Below are positions 25,932 to 35,855 of a stretch of DNA of 64,000 bases, in pieces. Every line of letters begins with the position of its first letter. Position 1 is the stretch's first letter. The stretch is from NCBI RefSeq assembly GCF_003025595.1, contig NZ_PYMI01000001.1:682001-746000 (forward strand), in the 5' to 3' direction. Made by a program: the position numbers and the translations under genes. Under the pieces are notes generated by a model, which saw nothing but the letters and a program-made list of their open reading frames with translations, was not told the DNA's origin and made no database searches. The DNA comes from Photobacterium ganghwense. Lineage in GTDB: Bacteria; Pseudomonadota; Gammaproteobacteria; Enterobacterales; Vibrionaceae.

Positions 25932-27785
25932 ATGGTCTCTAGCGGTAACAATTACAAAGAGAAAGTCTCTCAGCTTATCAGCTGGGGACACTGGTTCAGT
26001 TTTTTCAATATCATCGCTGCCATGCTTCTTGGTACGCGATATATTGTCCATTCTGAGTGGCCAGACACCCTGTTTGGACAGCTCTACCTGGCTTTCAGCT
26101 GGGTAGGCCATTTTGGCTTTCTTGTTTTTGGGTTCTACATCCTCATCCTCTTTCCAGCCAGTTTTCTGATCCCGTCTCAGCGTCTGATGCGGCTGTTTGC
26201 CGTGCTGGTCGGTACCATCGGGCTGACCGCGCTGTTACTCGATACCCATGCGTACGAATCGCTGGATCTGCACCTGAGTCCACTGGTGTGGGACTTGCTG
26301 TTGAGTGGAGAAAGAACTGAACTCAATGCCCGTTGGCAGTACCTGTTTATTACCGTACCGGTAATTTTCCTGTTACAGCTGATCCTGTCAGAGTGGCTGT
26401 GGCGCAAGTTAAGAAAACTGACTCGCAAGCACGTGGGTGTGCCGATTGCGATGGTATTCGGGATCTGCTTTGTCAGCAGCCACCTGATGTATATCTGGGC
26501 CGATGCCAAACTGTATCGCCCGATCACGGTCCAGCGCTCTAATTTCCCGCTGTCATACCCGATGACCGCAAAATCCTTTATGGAAAAACACGGCCTGCTT
26601 GATCGTCAGGAATACACCAAAAAACTGAACGCCCAAGGCATCGAAAGCAGCGAGCAGATCCGCTATCCGCTTGAAAAACTGACTTTCGGTGATCCGGGGA
26701 CCGGCCAGAATCTGCTGGTGATCATGGTAGACGGTTTGCGCAGTGATATGGTTGACAGCGAGACCATGCCGTACCTGACGGCGTTTGCGCGCCAGAACCT
26801 GCAATACAGCAATCATTACAGCAGCAGTAATGACGACACATCCGGGTTGTTTGGTCTGTTTTATGGCCTGCCAAGCAGCTACATCAACAGCATTCGCTCG
26901 GCGAATACCCCGCCGCTGGTGCTGGATACCCTGCAAAAACGCGGTTACAAATTTGGGATCTTCAGTGGTGCCGGCCTGAATGATAACCCTCTCTATCGCG
27001 ACGCTATTTTCTTCGGTCAGCAACTGCCTGACGCAGACAAAGATGAACACAGTGACCAACGCGCCATTGCCGAGTGGACAAACTGGCTGAAAGCCGGTGC
27101 CGAAGACAAACAGCCATGGTTCAGCTTTATTGAGCTGACGGCAGTAGAGCGCTTTGAAGAAGGCGGCGACTACGCACAAAAATTTGAACCGGCGATTGGT
27201 ACAGGTTCCGTCAACAGCAAAGACACCACCCGAATCCTGAAAAACAGTTACCGCAATGCCGCCTACCATGTTGATGAACAGCTGATTGCTATTTTCGATC
27301 AACTGGTTGAAAACAACATGATGGACAACACCATTGTTCTGATCACGGCAAACCACGGTACCGAGTTCAATGAAACCGGCACCAACAGCTGGGGCGCTGA
27401 CAGCAACTACAGCCAGTATCAGCTGAAAGTTCCGATGATCATTCACTGGCCAGGCAGCGTTGCTTCTGTAACAAACCGTCTTACCAGCCATTTGGACGTA
27501 GTCCCGACGCTGATGGAATCCATGTTGAGCGCCGCCACTCCGGCATCAACCTACAGCAGTGGTGTGAACCTGTTTACTTCATCGTCTAAACGCCGTTGGA
27601 TTCTGGCTGGTAATGAGGATGACATTGTCATGATTCAGCCGCAGACAACGACAGTGGTTGATAAATACGGTAACTACCGTGTTTACAACGAAGACTATAA
27701 ACGCATGGAATCAGCAAAACCGAAATTGTCGACGCTGATGCAGGCCATGCATGAGTTGAAACGCTTTAACCAAAACGAAGATTAG
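25932..27785 (+). CDS. yejM: Inner-membrane protein YejM/PbgA/LapC (lipid A homeostasis)
   Basis: Essential-type envelope regulator that senses lipopolysaccharide in the inner membrane and protects LpxC from FtsH/LapB-driven proteolysis. The 617-residue product has five hydrophobic segments in its first ~200 residues (DUF3413), then a periplasmic sulfatase-like domain beginning with LLVIMVDGLRSDMVDSETMP. The hydrolase fold lacks the usual sulfatase Cys/Ser signature, as in the family, and is thought not to be an active sulfatase. Start at 25932 (MVSSGNNYKEK) agrees with Vibrio homologues known to me. Followed by a strong terminator. Confidence 0.94.
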   Translation: MVSSGNNYKEKVSQLISWGHWFSFFNIIAAMLLGTRYIVHSEWPDTLFGQLYLAFSWVGHFGFLVFGFYILILFPASFLIPSQRLMRLFAVLVGTIGLTALLLDTHAYESLDLHLSPLVWDLLLSGERTELNARWQYLFITVPVIFLLQLILSEWLWRKLRKLTRKHVGVPIAMVFGICFVSSHLMYIWADAKLYRPITVQRSNFPLSYPMTAKSFMEKHGLLDRQEYTKKLNAQGIESSEQIRYPLEKLTFGDPGTGQNLLVIMVDGLRSDMVDSETMPYLTAFARQNLQYSNHYSSSNDDTSGLFGLFYGLPSSYINSIRSANTPPLVLDTLQKRGYKFGIFSGAGLNDNPLYRDAIFFGQQLPDADKDEHSDQRAIAEWTNWLKAGAEDKQPWFSFIELTAVERFEEGGDYAQKFEPAIGTGSVNSKDTTRILKNSYRNAAYHVDEQLIAIFDQLVENNMMDNTIVLITANHGTEFNETGTNSWGADSNYSQYQLKVPMIIHWPGSVASVTNRLTSHLDVVPTLMESMLSAATPASTYSSGVNLFTSSSKRRWILAGNEDDIVMIQPQTTTVVDKYGNYRVYNEDYKRMESAKPKLSTLMQAMHELKRFNQNED

Positions 27786-27916
27786 AAAGCGTCTCGCTCT
27801 GAGCGACTCAGATAAGTGCCTACGCTCAACCCAACAGCAGTGATGCTGGCTAAGGTACAACGATTAGCCTGGCAAAGATGACCTGAAGCCGTTGGCACAA
27901 ACAAGCTCACACAGAC

Positions 27917-27948
27917 AAAAGGCAGCCTTCACAACAGGCTGCCTTTTT
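27917..27948 (+). terminator. Terminator of yejM
   Basis: Stem AAAAGGCAGCCT / AGGCTGCCTTTT with a 7-nt loop and a T run. Confidence 0.9.
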
Positions 27949-28021
27949 AGTACGCGACAAAATGGTATACAGAAAGCATCACCACTCTCCGCATAACCCT
28001 AAGTAGAGAGAAGCTTTTTTA

Positions 28022-28045
28022 TTTAGGCACTATTTTAGGCACTAT
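28022..28045. repeat. 12-bp tandem duplication
   Basis: TTTAGGCACTAT occurs twice in perfect tandem (28022-28033 and 28034-28045). Possible replication-slippage product. Confidence 0.9.
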
Positions 28046-28093
28046 CACCTTGTATACACCGACCTCCTGCTGTGGTCGTAAATAATGTGCCTT

Positions 28094-28127
28094 CAGATGC
28101 TAATAATAATCAGATGCTAATAATAAT
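28094..28127. repeat. 17-bp tandem duplication at the end of the lipoprotein gene
   Basis: CAGATGCTAATAATAAT occurs twice in perfect tandem (28094-28110, 28111-28127). The second copy contains the stop codon and the last codons of the minus-strand gene; the first lies just beyond it. Confidence 0.92.
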
Positions 28128-28389
28128 CCCGGTTGTCGGCATAGCACTGATCGTAGCCATCGTTCCAGCCGTTGGCATATTTCGGCTCTCGCTTCATCCG
28201 CTCGGCATCCTGAAGAAAACCGTCAAGCCGGGTTTTGGCTTCAGTCGTACGGCTACTGCACCCGTCTTGGTAGCCGTCCAGATAATCCCGGGTGAAGCCC
28301 AGTTCGAGCAGCCTTTCGTGTCGGGTGTCTGCGCAACCGATCACCAGAACCGCTCCCACCATTAGCGCAAGATACGTCTTCAACATCAT
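28117..28389 (-). CDS. Small putative lipoprotein of unknown function
   Basis: Product of 90 residues (89 from the second ATG at 28386) with a lipoprotein signal ending in lipobox VLVIGC. The mature part has two alike stretches, YLDGYQDGCSS and YANGWNDGYDQC, with Gly-Tyr/Asp patterns and paired cysteines. The rest is charged. I do not recognise a named family. It stands alone on the minus strand between yejM and a plus-strand dehydrogenase gene, with AGGG and AGG close to the start. Its 3' end lies in a tandem duplication. Confidence 0.7.
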   Translation of the reverse strand: MMLKTYLALMVGAVLVIGCADTRHERLLELGFTRDYLDGYQDGCSSRTTEAKTRLDGFLQDAERMKREPKYANGWNDGYDQCYADNRDYY

Positions 28390-28714
28390 CCTGACCCTAA
28401 CAAGATTAACAACAAGAATATGAAAGTGAACACGTAAAATTTAGCCAGTCACTCCCATCCCCGATGTCTTAACATTAATACTCTGCCTCAATACTCATCC
28501 AACGCTCATCCATATCCAGCTAAGCCACCCCAGATTCCCTGCCGCAACAAAGAATTCAGCAATACAGTTGGACTCCCCTGCATCTTGCGCTTCGCCATTA
28601 GAGTCAAACCTGACGGTTTACCCTGAACCGGATGAAGCTGCAGCGCTTCGCGATCAGCGGTCAGTTTCGCTATCATGAACCATACGCGTCCCTGTTTTTA
28701 TCGAGAGTAACACT
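28390..28714. other. Divergent region (325 bp)
   Basis: Between the lipoprotein gene and the dehydrogenase gene. Promoters for both should lie here; I see no gene, strong hairpin or operator. Confidence 0.4.
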
Positions 28715-29410
28715 ATGACACCTACCCTGCTGATTACCGGTGCGAACCGGGGAGTTGGTCTGGCACTGACCCGAGAATATCTGCATAACGGCTGGCAGGT
28801 TTATGCCAGTTGCCGGGATATCTCAGCGGCGCCGGAGTTACAAGCGCTGCAGCAAACACATCCACACCTGACTCTGCTGGAACTGGATGTTACCGATCAC
28901 GCGGCTATCCAGTCTCTGAGCCGGAGCCTGTCGGGTATCACACTGGATTTATTGATCAACAACGCCGGTTATTACGGTCCCAAGGGATACGGCTTTGGTA
29001 ACACCGATGCCGATGAATGGCGCAAAGTATTAGAAATTAATACGATTGCACCGTTAAAAATGGCTGAAGCCTTTTACCCGCAACTGAAACAAGGCAACCC
29101 CGGTATCATTGCCTGCATGTCCTCCAAAGTCGGTAGCATGACGGAAAATACCAGTGGCGGCGGGTACATTTACCGCTCTTCAAAAGCCGCACTCAATTCT
29201 GTGGTCAAAAGCCTGTCCAACGATTTGTTCAGCGAAGGCATTCGCTGCATTGCGCTGCATCCGGGTTGGGTACAAACGGAGATGGGCGGGCCAAATGCCC
29301 TGATTGATGCAGGCACTTCCGCCAAGGGGCTGAAACAGGTTCTGGATCGCCTCCAACCAGAAGATTCAGGTCAGTTCATTGATTATCAGGGGCAATACCT
29401 GCCCTGGTAG
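28715..29410 (+). CDS. Short-chain dehydrogenase/reductase
   Basis: Classical NAD(P)-dependent oxidoreductase of 231 residues. Seen: cofactor motif TGANRGVG (residues 7-14), NNAG in LLINNAGYYGPKG, catalytic Ser in ACMSSKVGS and the Tyr-x3-Lys pair in YIYRSSKAALN, with HPGWVQTEMGG after it. Similar to C-factor/sniffer-like SDR proteins. Substrate unknown. No operon partner; the next gene starts 200 bp later. Confidence 0.88.
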   Translation: MTPTLLITGANRGVGLALTREYLHNGWQVYASCRDISAAPELQALQQTHPHLTLLELDVTDHAAIQSLSRSLSGITLDLLINNAGYYGPKGYGFGNTDADEWRKVLEINTIAPLKMAEAFYPQLKQGNPGIIACMSSKVGSMTENTSGGGYIYRSSKAALNSVVKSLSNDLFSEGIRCIALHPGWVQTEMGGPNALIDAGTSAKGLKQVLDRLQPEDSGQFIDYQGQYLPW

Positions 29411-29610
29411 GTCTGGTGTAAAAAGCAGCCACCAATAAAACATGGCCGATCAATAACCTGTGTCGAGAATTCAATCAATACAGGGCTGGTATTGCACCTT
29501 TCATGCGGAGTGACTCGCAATTCTGCTTGCCGCTGGATACGGCCAGAGTATTTTGCGCTATTAGTACCCCATTTCGTTGGCATAAACCGTCACAATAGTC
29601 TTCAGCTAGG

Positions 29611-31299
29611 ATGTTAAGGGTACAGACCTTGGCTCAAAACGCACTTCTCACACAGTTTTATCAACCTCTGCTCAACCATTGGAGTAAGGCGCACGGCTTC
29701 CGTACGCTTTGCGAGCTGACCTGTCGTCACTTTGCGCTGGTATTTGGGGTAGAAAAAATAACGCTGGCGGTCGCGTATAAATCCCACTGGAAAATCATGC
29801 TGGACATGACCGAAGCGGGTATCCAGTTTCATCTTCCGCCACTGGTCTTCCCAGAGCATTCCGACGTCCCTTTTCACCAAATGCACAAGGCGGTACGCCA
29901 ACACAGACCGGCTCTGCTTCACGATATCGAGCTAAATCCGGAACCGCATGTTCCCCGCTCTGTAGTCAGCCATACTCCGAAAATCAGGCTATTGCTGCCG
30001 CTCGTGCGACGGGGTATTGGTATTGGCTGCCTGACAGTCGACTTACCGGACAATGCAGCCACCCGGCAGCTACAAGAGGACGACTTCCTTCAGCTCAGTA
30101 CCCTGCTGGCTGCTGAGCTCGACGCCTTCCTGCTCAATGCATCCATTCAGGATGAACACATCGGACGACGCAGTGCCGAGCGCGAACTGAAAATCAGTTT
30201 GCAGGAGCAACGACACTTACAGCAGCAGCTCCAGACGCTGCACGATATATCCTTCCAGCTGTGGCGGGCCCATTCCATGGACCACATGTTGTTTACTGCA
30301 GTGGATGAAGCCAAAAAGCACCTCGACATCGACCGGATGGCCATATTTCTGTTTGAGGAAGGCGAACGGATGCAGGGCACCTATGGAACCGATTTGCAAG
30401 GCAATACCGTTGATGAGCACTATTTTGAGTCGGCCATTCCGGATATGTGGTTTGCCACTTTGACGCTGGAGCAGAAGGAGTATCTGGCGATTGAAGAAAA
30501 TACTCCGCTATACCATGACCTGAAACAGGTCGGGTTTGGCTGGAGCGCCTACGTATCACTGTGGGATGAAGATACCCCTATCGGCTGGATCGCCTGTGAT
30601 AATCTGCTGAGCGGCATGCCACTGCGGGATTATCATCGGCAAATTCTTAAACAATTCGGTTTCATCGTTTCACAGCATCTGGTTCGCCGACGCGCCGAAG
30701 AACAACTGATCCGGCTCAACACCGAGCTGGAGCAACGGGTTTCCGAACGCACCCAGGCTTTGCTGCAGGCCAATGAAAAGCTGGAGAAAATTTCACGTCA
30801 GGATCCGCTGACCGAGGTGGCAAACCGGCGAGTCTTTGATGAAATGTTTGCTGAAGAATGGCGCCGGGCAGAGCGGCACCAGCTCCCGCTCTCCTTGCTG
30901 ATTATGGATGTCGACCATTTCAAACACTACAACGATAGCTATGGCCATGCCGCCGGTGATCACTGTCTGAAAACGCTGGCGAAAGCATTATCTTCTCTGG
31001 AACGTCGGGCTGGGGCATTATTTGCCCGCTATGGCGGGGAGGAGTTTGTCTTGCTGCTGCCGGGACAAGATCAGCAAGCAGCACGTTATGCGGCTAAACG
31101 CGCGCTGTACGCCGTACAGGCTCTGCAGCTTCCACGAGAAAACGGGGCAGACAGTGCCCCGGATATTGTGACCATCAGTATCGGTGTCAGCACCATTATT
31201 CCATCCAGCTGCCGCACCCCCGGAGACTTTTTCAAACAGGCCGACCTGGCACTATATGAAGCTAAATCAAAAGGCCGGAACCAGCTCTTTGTCGCCTGA
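29611..31299 (+). CDS. GAF-GGDEF diguanylate cyclase
   Basis: Makes cyclic di-GMP from GTP. The 562-residue product has an N-terminal region with two likely GAF-type sensor domains (about 20-175 and 205-365), a coiled coil (EEQLIRLNTELEQRVSERTQ) and a C-terminal GGDEF domain with DPLTEVANRR, MDVDHFKHYND and the active-site RYGGEEFVLL near 474. The inhibitory RxxD site five residues before GGEEF is absent (RAGA), so product inhibition through that site is unlikely. No membrane helix: cytosolic sensor. Start uncertain: the ATG at 29611 or a TTG at 29629, which has AAGGG 9 nt upstream. Confidence 0.9.
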   Translation: MLRVQTLAQNALLTQFYQPLLNHWSKAHGFRTLCELTCRHFALVFGVEKITLAVAYKSHWKIMLDMTEAGIQFHLPPLVFPEHSDVPFHQMHKAVRQHRPALLHDIELNPEPHVPRSVVSHTPKIRLLLPLVRRGIGIGCLTVDLPDNAATRQLQEDDFLQLSTLLAAELDAFLLNASIQDEHIGRRSAERELKISLQEQRHLQQQLQTLHDISFQLWRAHSMDHMLFTAVDEAKKHLDIDRMAIFLFEEGERMQGTYGTDLQGNTVDEHYFESAIPDMWFATLTLEQKEYLAIEENTPLYHDLKQVGFGWSAYVSLWDEDTPIGWIACDNLLSGMPLRDYHRQILKQFGFIVSQHLVRRRAEEQLIRLNTELEQRVSERTQALLQANEKLEKISRQDPLTEVANRRVFDEMFAEEWRRAERHQLPLSLLIMDVDHFKHYNDSYGHAAGDHCLKTLAKALSSLERRAGALFARYGGEEFVLLLPGQDQQAARYAAKRALYAVQALQLPRENGADSAPDIVTISIGVSTIIPSSCRTPGDFFKQADLALYEAKSKGRNQLFVA

Positions 31300-31384
31300 G
31301 CCATGCTCCGGAATCATACTTTTGAGCTTTACTCCTGAGGCCATACTGTTGCCTGCCAGTCGTTTCAGGCTGACTCTCTACACC

Positions 31385-33379
31385 TTATGCCTGTTTTTTT
31401 GCTCGAGGGCGTTGACTGCCGCCTTTAGCCGAAGCGCGACCGGTAGCCCCGGATGACGGTTTTCGACTGAAACGCCGCTTTTTCCCTTTACTCGGTTCCG
31501 GTGATTTGAGATCCCGCAAACTCTGTGGCACTTCACTGGTTTTCACCCGCTCCATCAGCCGTGAGACCTGTATTTCCAGCGCCTCCATAAATGGCCGGTA
31601 CGCACATTTTTTCTCGGCCATGTCCTGCAACTGGTGTTCCCAGTGTGCCGTCATGTCCGGATAGGTCGCCTCGTCCGGCAAGGCATAAATCAGCCCTCGC
31701 CCGGCCTCAGTGGCATGAATACTCTTGCCCTGCCGCACCAGCAACTGCCGTTTGAACAGAATATCGAGAATGCCCGCCCGGGTCGCCTCTGTGCCCAGAC
31801 CATCGGTATCCCGCAGAATTTTCTTCAGGGACTGATCCGAGACAAACCGCGCAATCCCGGTCATCGCTTGCAGCAACGTCGCTTCGGTAAACGGCTTCGG
31901 TGGCTCGGTCATCTTGTCGAGAATTTCACCGTCCCGGCAGGTTAGCACCGTCCCTTTTTCCAGTGGCGGCACCTTATCAGCCAGATCCGTGCTGTTATCA
32001 GACGACGATTCTTCATTACGCCCCATCAGTTGGCGCCATCCGGCAGACATCAACTGCCGTCCCCGTGCGATAAAAATGCCACCAGCAATAGTAAAGACTA
32101 ACTTCGCCTCACTGTAGATGGCAGCCGGATAAAACTGCATCAGGTACTGACGGGCAATCAGCTGATAGACTTTCTGCTCGGCTCCGCTCAGGCTGGCGGC
32201 ATTGACGGCTTTCGGCGTCGGGATGATCGCATGGTGAGCATCCACTTTCTTATCGTTCCACGCTTTTGACTTCAGGCTGGTATCAGCCCCTTCTACAGCA
32301 GCAGATAAGCTGGCATCAGTGCTACCTATCGCGCGGCAAACATTGTCAGCCTGACGAAAGTGCTCCTGCGGCAAATAGCGGCAGTCTGAACGCGGGTAAG
32401 TAATAACTTTGTGCTTTTCATACAATGACTGGCAGGTGGCCAGCACATCAGCCGCGCTCATGCCAAACCGTCTGGCAGCATCAATCTGCAACGCCGACAG
32501 AGAATACGGCAAGGGTGCGGCCTGACGGCTTTCTTTGCGTTCTGACTCCGTCACTTCTGCCGGTTGGCCTTTAATCCGGCTGACCACGTTCTCACACAGC
32601 TTGCGGTTGAGGATCCGCCCGTCCTCATCCTGCCAGGGCAGACAAGCATCACTCGGTTTCCAGCGAGCGCGGATCTCCATATCCTGGTAAGGAATCAGTG
32701 CAAACAGCTCGTAAAAAGGCTTAGGCACAAAGTTGGCTATTTCATCATCACGGCGCGTAACCAGCCCCAGCACCGGCGTTTGCACCCGGCCAACAGACAG
32801 TACCCCGCGGTAGCCGCCTTTCTGGCCCAGCAATGTGTATGCCCGGGTCATGTTCATCCCGTATAGCCAGTCTGCCCGGGAGCGGGCCAATGCCGAAACC
32901 GACAGCGGAATGAAATCCCGGTTACTGCGCATTTTACTGAGCGCACGTTTTACCGCTGATGGGTTAAGGTCAGAAATCAGCAGACGCTGCATCGCCGCTT
33001 TTTTGCTTTCGGCCAGCTTGACGTAATCAATCACCTCATCAACCAGCAGTTGCCCTTCGCGATCGGGGTCTCCGGCATGCACCACTTCCGTCGCCTGCTT
33101 ACACAGTTTTCTGACGACAGAAAGCTGCTTGCTGGCGGATTTTCGCGGCGTCAGCTGCCACTGCTCCGGTACAATCGGTAAATCGGCCATATTCCATTTT
33201 TTATACCTGTCGTCATACGCATCCGGCTCGACCTGCTCCAGTAAATGGCCGATACACCAGGTAACCCGGTCGCCGTTGCCCACTTCGATGTAACCGTCAT
33301 GGTTTTTATGCGGGCGCGGCAACACGGCCGCAATGGCTCTGCCCAGGCTGGGTTTTTCGGCGATATAAAGACGAGACAT
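31385..33379 (-). CDS. topB: DNA topoisomerase III
   Basis: Type IA topoisomerase that decatenates and resolves single-strand crossings. The 664-residue product has the Toprim domain (LYIAEKPSLGRAIAAVLPRP; HAGDPDREGQLLVDEV) and the active-site Tyr in VITYPRSDCRYLPQ. GKFxY-like cleavage domain and the C-terminal basic tail (KGKKRRFSRKPSSG, ending PRAKKQA) are present. Length is close to E. coli TopB (653). It is convergent with the cyclase gene. Confidence 0.95.
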   Translation of the reverse strand: MSRLYIAEKPSLGRAIAAVLPRPHKNHDGYIEVGNGDRVTWCIGHLLEQVEPDAYDDRYKKWNMADLPIVPEQWQLTPRKSASKQLSVVRKLCKQATEVVHAGDPDREGQLLVDEVIDYVKLAESKKAAMQRLLISDLNPSAVKRALSKMRSNRDFIPLSVSALARSRADWLYGMNMTRAYTLLGQKGGYRGVLSVGRVQTPVLGLVTRRDDEIANFVPKPFYELFALIPYQDMEIRARWKPSDACLPWQDEDGRILNRKLCENVVSRIKGQPAEVTESERKESRQAAPLPYSLSALQIDAARRFGMSAADVLATCQSLYEKHKVITYPRSDCRYLPQEHFRQADNVCRAIGSTDASLSAAVEGADTSLKSKAWNDKKVDAHHAIIPTPKAVNAASLSGAEQKVYQLIARQYLMQFYPAAIYSEAKLVFTIAGGIFIARGRQLMSAGWRQLMGRNEESSSDNSTDLADKVPPLEKGTVLTCRDGEILDKMTEPPKPFTEATLLQAMTGIARFVSDQSLKKILRDTDGLGTEATRAGILDILFKRQLLVRQGKSIHATEAGRGLIYALPDEATYPDMTAHWEHQLQDMAEKKCAYRPFMEALEIQVSRLMERVKTSEVPQSLRDLKSPEPSKGKKRRFSRKPSSGATGRASAKGGSQRPRAKKQA

Positions 33380-33565
33380 GATTAACTGCTGTTTATTATT
33401 GGCTGTGCGTAATGTTCTGCACTATATGCAAATTCCACGGATACGACAAGAATTGACTGGATATAAACACAGTAAAGCCCGAAGAGAGTAAGGACGATGC
33501 GTAATCTCTCCGGGAAACTGAGGATAGGGTGTTAGGGATACGAGTATAGTGCGAGTATGGATGAA

Positions 33566-34663
33566 CTATTTCACTGTTGTGTCGCGCAGCCAGTCACGCA
33601 CTTCAACGTAGCGGCCACGGAACACAACCCGGTCGGCTTTCTTGCTCAGCTGATAGGCATACATAGGATCGTAATACTCACTGAGCAAAGGGTGTAACCA
33701 GTCGTAGTGCCCATCCAACGTACCGTCCACCTGCATTCGGTGAATAGCCAGTTGCTGCACCGCCAGCAAGTTTTCATACCGCTGGTAACCCAGCCGTTTG
33801 CGAATAGCAAACAACCCCTGCGCCAGATAGGCTGCAAACTGCTGCCAACCGGCGTCATCGCCATAGGCCAGACAAAAATCCTGCTGCATCCGTACCACAT
33901 AATCAGCCAGCAATCGCTCCAGACGAACATCAACCGGGTCGTCCACCAAAGCAATCGGTGCCTGCTGCATGGTCTTGAGCAAGGGTAACGGCAGACTGAC
34001 CGAGCCGATGATCCGTCCTTCGTCTTCGTACACCAGATGCGAGTGCCCCGCGGCCTGCTTTTTGAGCATGTCGACAGCAAGCGTGTTTTCAAACGCAATC
34101 TGGGTCCGTTGTCCACTCACATAGCGCCCGAAGGACGAACCACGGTGATTCGCCGCCCCTTCGAGATCAATACCATTGGCTAACTCAGTAAGCATCTGGG
34201 TTTTACCGCAGCCCGTATTTCCCCCTATCAAGGTTTTGGGCTGAATGACAATGTCCTCCAGAGTATCAATCAGGAAGCGGCGCAGGGCTTTGTAGCCACC
34301 AATCACCATCGGGTAGTCAACCCCGGCCTCCTTAAGCCATTGCTGACTGATTCTGGATCGCAATCCGCCACGGAAACAATATAGGTATCCCTGAGGATTG
34401 GCCTCACAGAATGCTTTCCACTGTGCCACACGCGCCGCTTTGGTTTCTCCGCAAACCAGTTTGTGCCCCAGCGCAATCGCAGCCTCTTGCCCTTGCTGTT
34501 TGTAGCAGGTCCCGACCGCCTGACGCTCGCTGTCCGTCATCAGGGGATGATTTACCGAAGCTGGGAATGCACCCTGAGCAAACTCCACCGGTGCCCGCAT
34601 GTCCATCAGGGGAATATCGCGGATAAACAGCTCGCGATAATCTTCAATATTTTTCCGGGCCAT
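33566..34663 (-). CDS. mnmH: tRNA 2-selenouridine synthase
   Basis: Replaces sulfur by selenium in 2-thiouridine at the wobble position of Lys, Glu and Gln tRNAs, using selenophosphate, with a geranylated intermediate (SelU/YbbB). The 365-residue product has an N-terminal rhodanese domain with the catalytic Cys in YLYCFRGGLRS and a C-terminal P-loop domain (LIGGNTGCGKTQML). Start taken at the ATG at 34663, which shares one base with the selD stop codon (TGATG): translational coupling to the supplier of its substrate. Confidence 0.95.
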   Translation of the reverse strand: MARKNIEDYRELFIRDIPLMDMRAPVEFAQGAFPASVNHPLMTDSERQAVGTCYKQQGQEAAIALGHKLVCGETKAARVAQWKAFCEANPQGYLYCFRGGLRSRISQQWLKEAGVDYPMVIGGYKALRRFLIDTLEDIVIQPKTLIGGNTGCGKTQMLTELANGIDLEGAANHRGSSFGRYVSGQRTQIAFENTLAVDMLKKQAAGHSHLVYEDEGRIIGSVSLPLPLLKTMQQAPIALVDDPVDVRLERLLADYVVRMQQDFCLAYGDDAGWQQFAAYLAQGLFAIRKRLGYQRYENLLAVQQLAIHRMQVDGTLDGHYDWLHPLLSEYYDPMYAYQLSKKADRVVFRGRYVEVRDWLRDTTVK

Positions 34664-35703
34664 CAGCAAATCTCAATCAGGATACGTTCGTCGGCAAGAG
34701 CATTGTGCAGTTGGCCAATCGCTTCAAGTGAGATACCGTGTTTGTTCGCCACAGCCTGCACGTCCCCTTCGGCATCCGGTGACACTGCCAGCAGAAGGCC
34801 GCCCGATGTCTGCGGATCACACAACAGCGATTGCTGCTGTTGGCTCATTGCACCCAGACGGTGCCCGTAGCTGTCGAAGTTACGATGGGTGCCACCCGGT
34901 ACACACCCTTTTTCGATATAGTCAAACACGCCCGGCAAGTGCGGAATGCGATCAAACCATACTTCCGCTTTCAGCCCGCTGCCTTCACAAATTTCGTTCA
35001 GATGCCCCATCAGGCCAAATCCGGTCACATCGGTCATTGCCTTCACGCCGACAATCTCCGCAAAGTCGGCGCCAGGAGTATTCAGCTTACACATCCAGTC
35101 CCGAGCCAGTCCCTGATGCTCAGGGAGCAACAACGATTTTTTCTCTGCTGTGGTCAGCACACCGATGCCCAAAGGCTTGGTCAGATACAGTTGGCAACCG
35201 GCCTCTGCCTGATTGTTTCGTTTTACCCGATCGGTACTGACCACGCCGGTAACGGCCAACCCGAAAATGGGCTCCGGCGCATCAATCGAGTGACCGCCAG
35301 CCAGCGCAATACCGGCTTCGCGGCAGGCTGCACGTCCGCCTTCCACCACCTGTTGCGCCACTTCCGGCGCAAGCACATTTACCGGCCAGCCCAAAATCGC
35401 AATCGCCATGACCGGCTTGCCACCCATGGCATAAATATCACTGATCGCATTGGTGGCAGCGATCCGGCCAAAATCATACGGGTCATCCACAATTGGCATG
35501 AAGAAATCGGTAGTGCTGACGACCGCAGTGCCATTGCCAAGGTCATACACCGCGGCATCGTCTTTGGTTTCATTCCCTACCAGTAAATTCGGATCGTGAA
35601 AGGGCGCCATCTGGCTTCGTAAAATCATATCGAGAACCTGAGGGGAAATTTTGCAGCCGCAGCCTGCGCCGTGGCTGTATTGAGTCAGGCGAACCTTTTC
35701 CAT
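34663..35703 (-). CDS. selD: Selenophosphate synthase
   Basis: Makes selenophosphate from selenide and ATP. The 346-residue product carries the active-site pair in [12 protein letters not shown] with Cys (not selenocysteine) in the catalytic position, followed by Lys. [20 protein letters not shown] and [16 protein letters not shown] are ATP/metal-binding parts of the PurM-like fold. GGAG lies 7 nt upstream of the ATG. Forms a two-gene operon with mnmH. No selA, selB or selC in the window, so whether the cell also makes selenoproteins is not visible here. Confidence 0.96.
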   Translation of the reverse strand: MEKVRLTQYSHGAGCGCKISPQVLDMILRSQMAPFHDPNLLVGNETKDDAAVYDLGNGTAVVSTTDFFMPIVDDPYDFGRIAATNAISDIYAMGGKPVMAIAILGWPVNVLAPEVAQQVVEGGRAACREAGIALAGGHSIDAPEPIFGLAVTGVVSTDRVKRNNQAEAGCQLYLTKPLGIGVLTTAEKKSLLLPEHQGLARDWMCKLNTPGADFAEIVGVKAMTDVTGFGLMGHLNEICEGSGLKAEVWFDRIPHLPGVFDYIEKGCVPGGTHRNFDSYGHRLGAMSQQQQSLLCDPQTSGGLLLAVSPDAEGDVQAVANKHGISLEAIGQLHNALADERILIEIC

Positions 35704-35808
35704 TGTGTTGCTCCGATCTAAGAGATGTTGTCAAAACAAGACGTGATGTTGTCAAAAGAAGAGCGGATATATTACGCCGGCAGACTGACACTTACGTCGA
35801 TTGGGATC

Positions 35809-35837
35809 AAAAAGGGGGAACCGGCTGGCTCCCCCTT
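35809..35837 (-). terminator. Terminator of ydjA
   Basis: On the minus strand AAGGGGGA and TCCCCCTT form a stem followed by TTTTTGATC. It is about 170 bp beyond the ydjA stop codon. Confidence 0.75.
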
Positions 35838-35855
35838 GTGGTTTCTGTACCCGCC

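Larger units (their letters stand above)
27786..28116. other. Intergenic region yejM-lipoprotein gene (331 bp)
   Basis: Holds the yejM terminator (27917-27948) and two sets of perfect tandem repeats (28022-28045, 28094-28127) next to the stop codon of the minus-strand lipoprotein gene. No gene seen. Confidence 0.5.
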
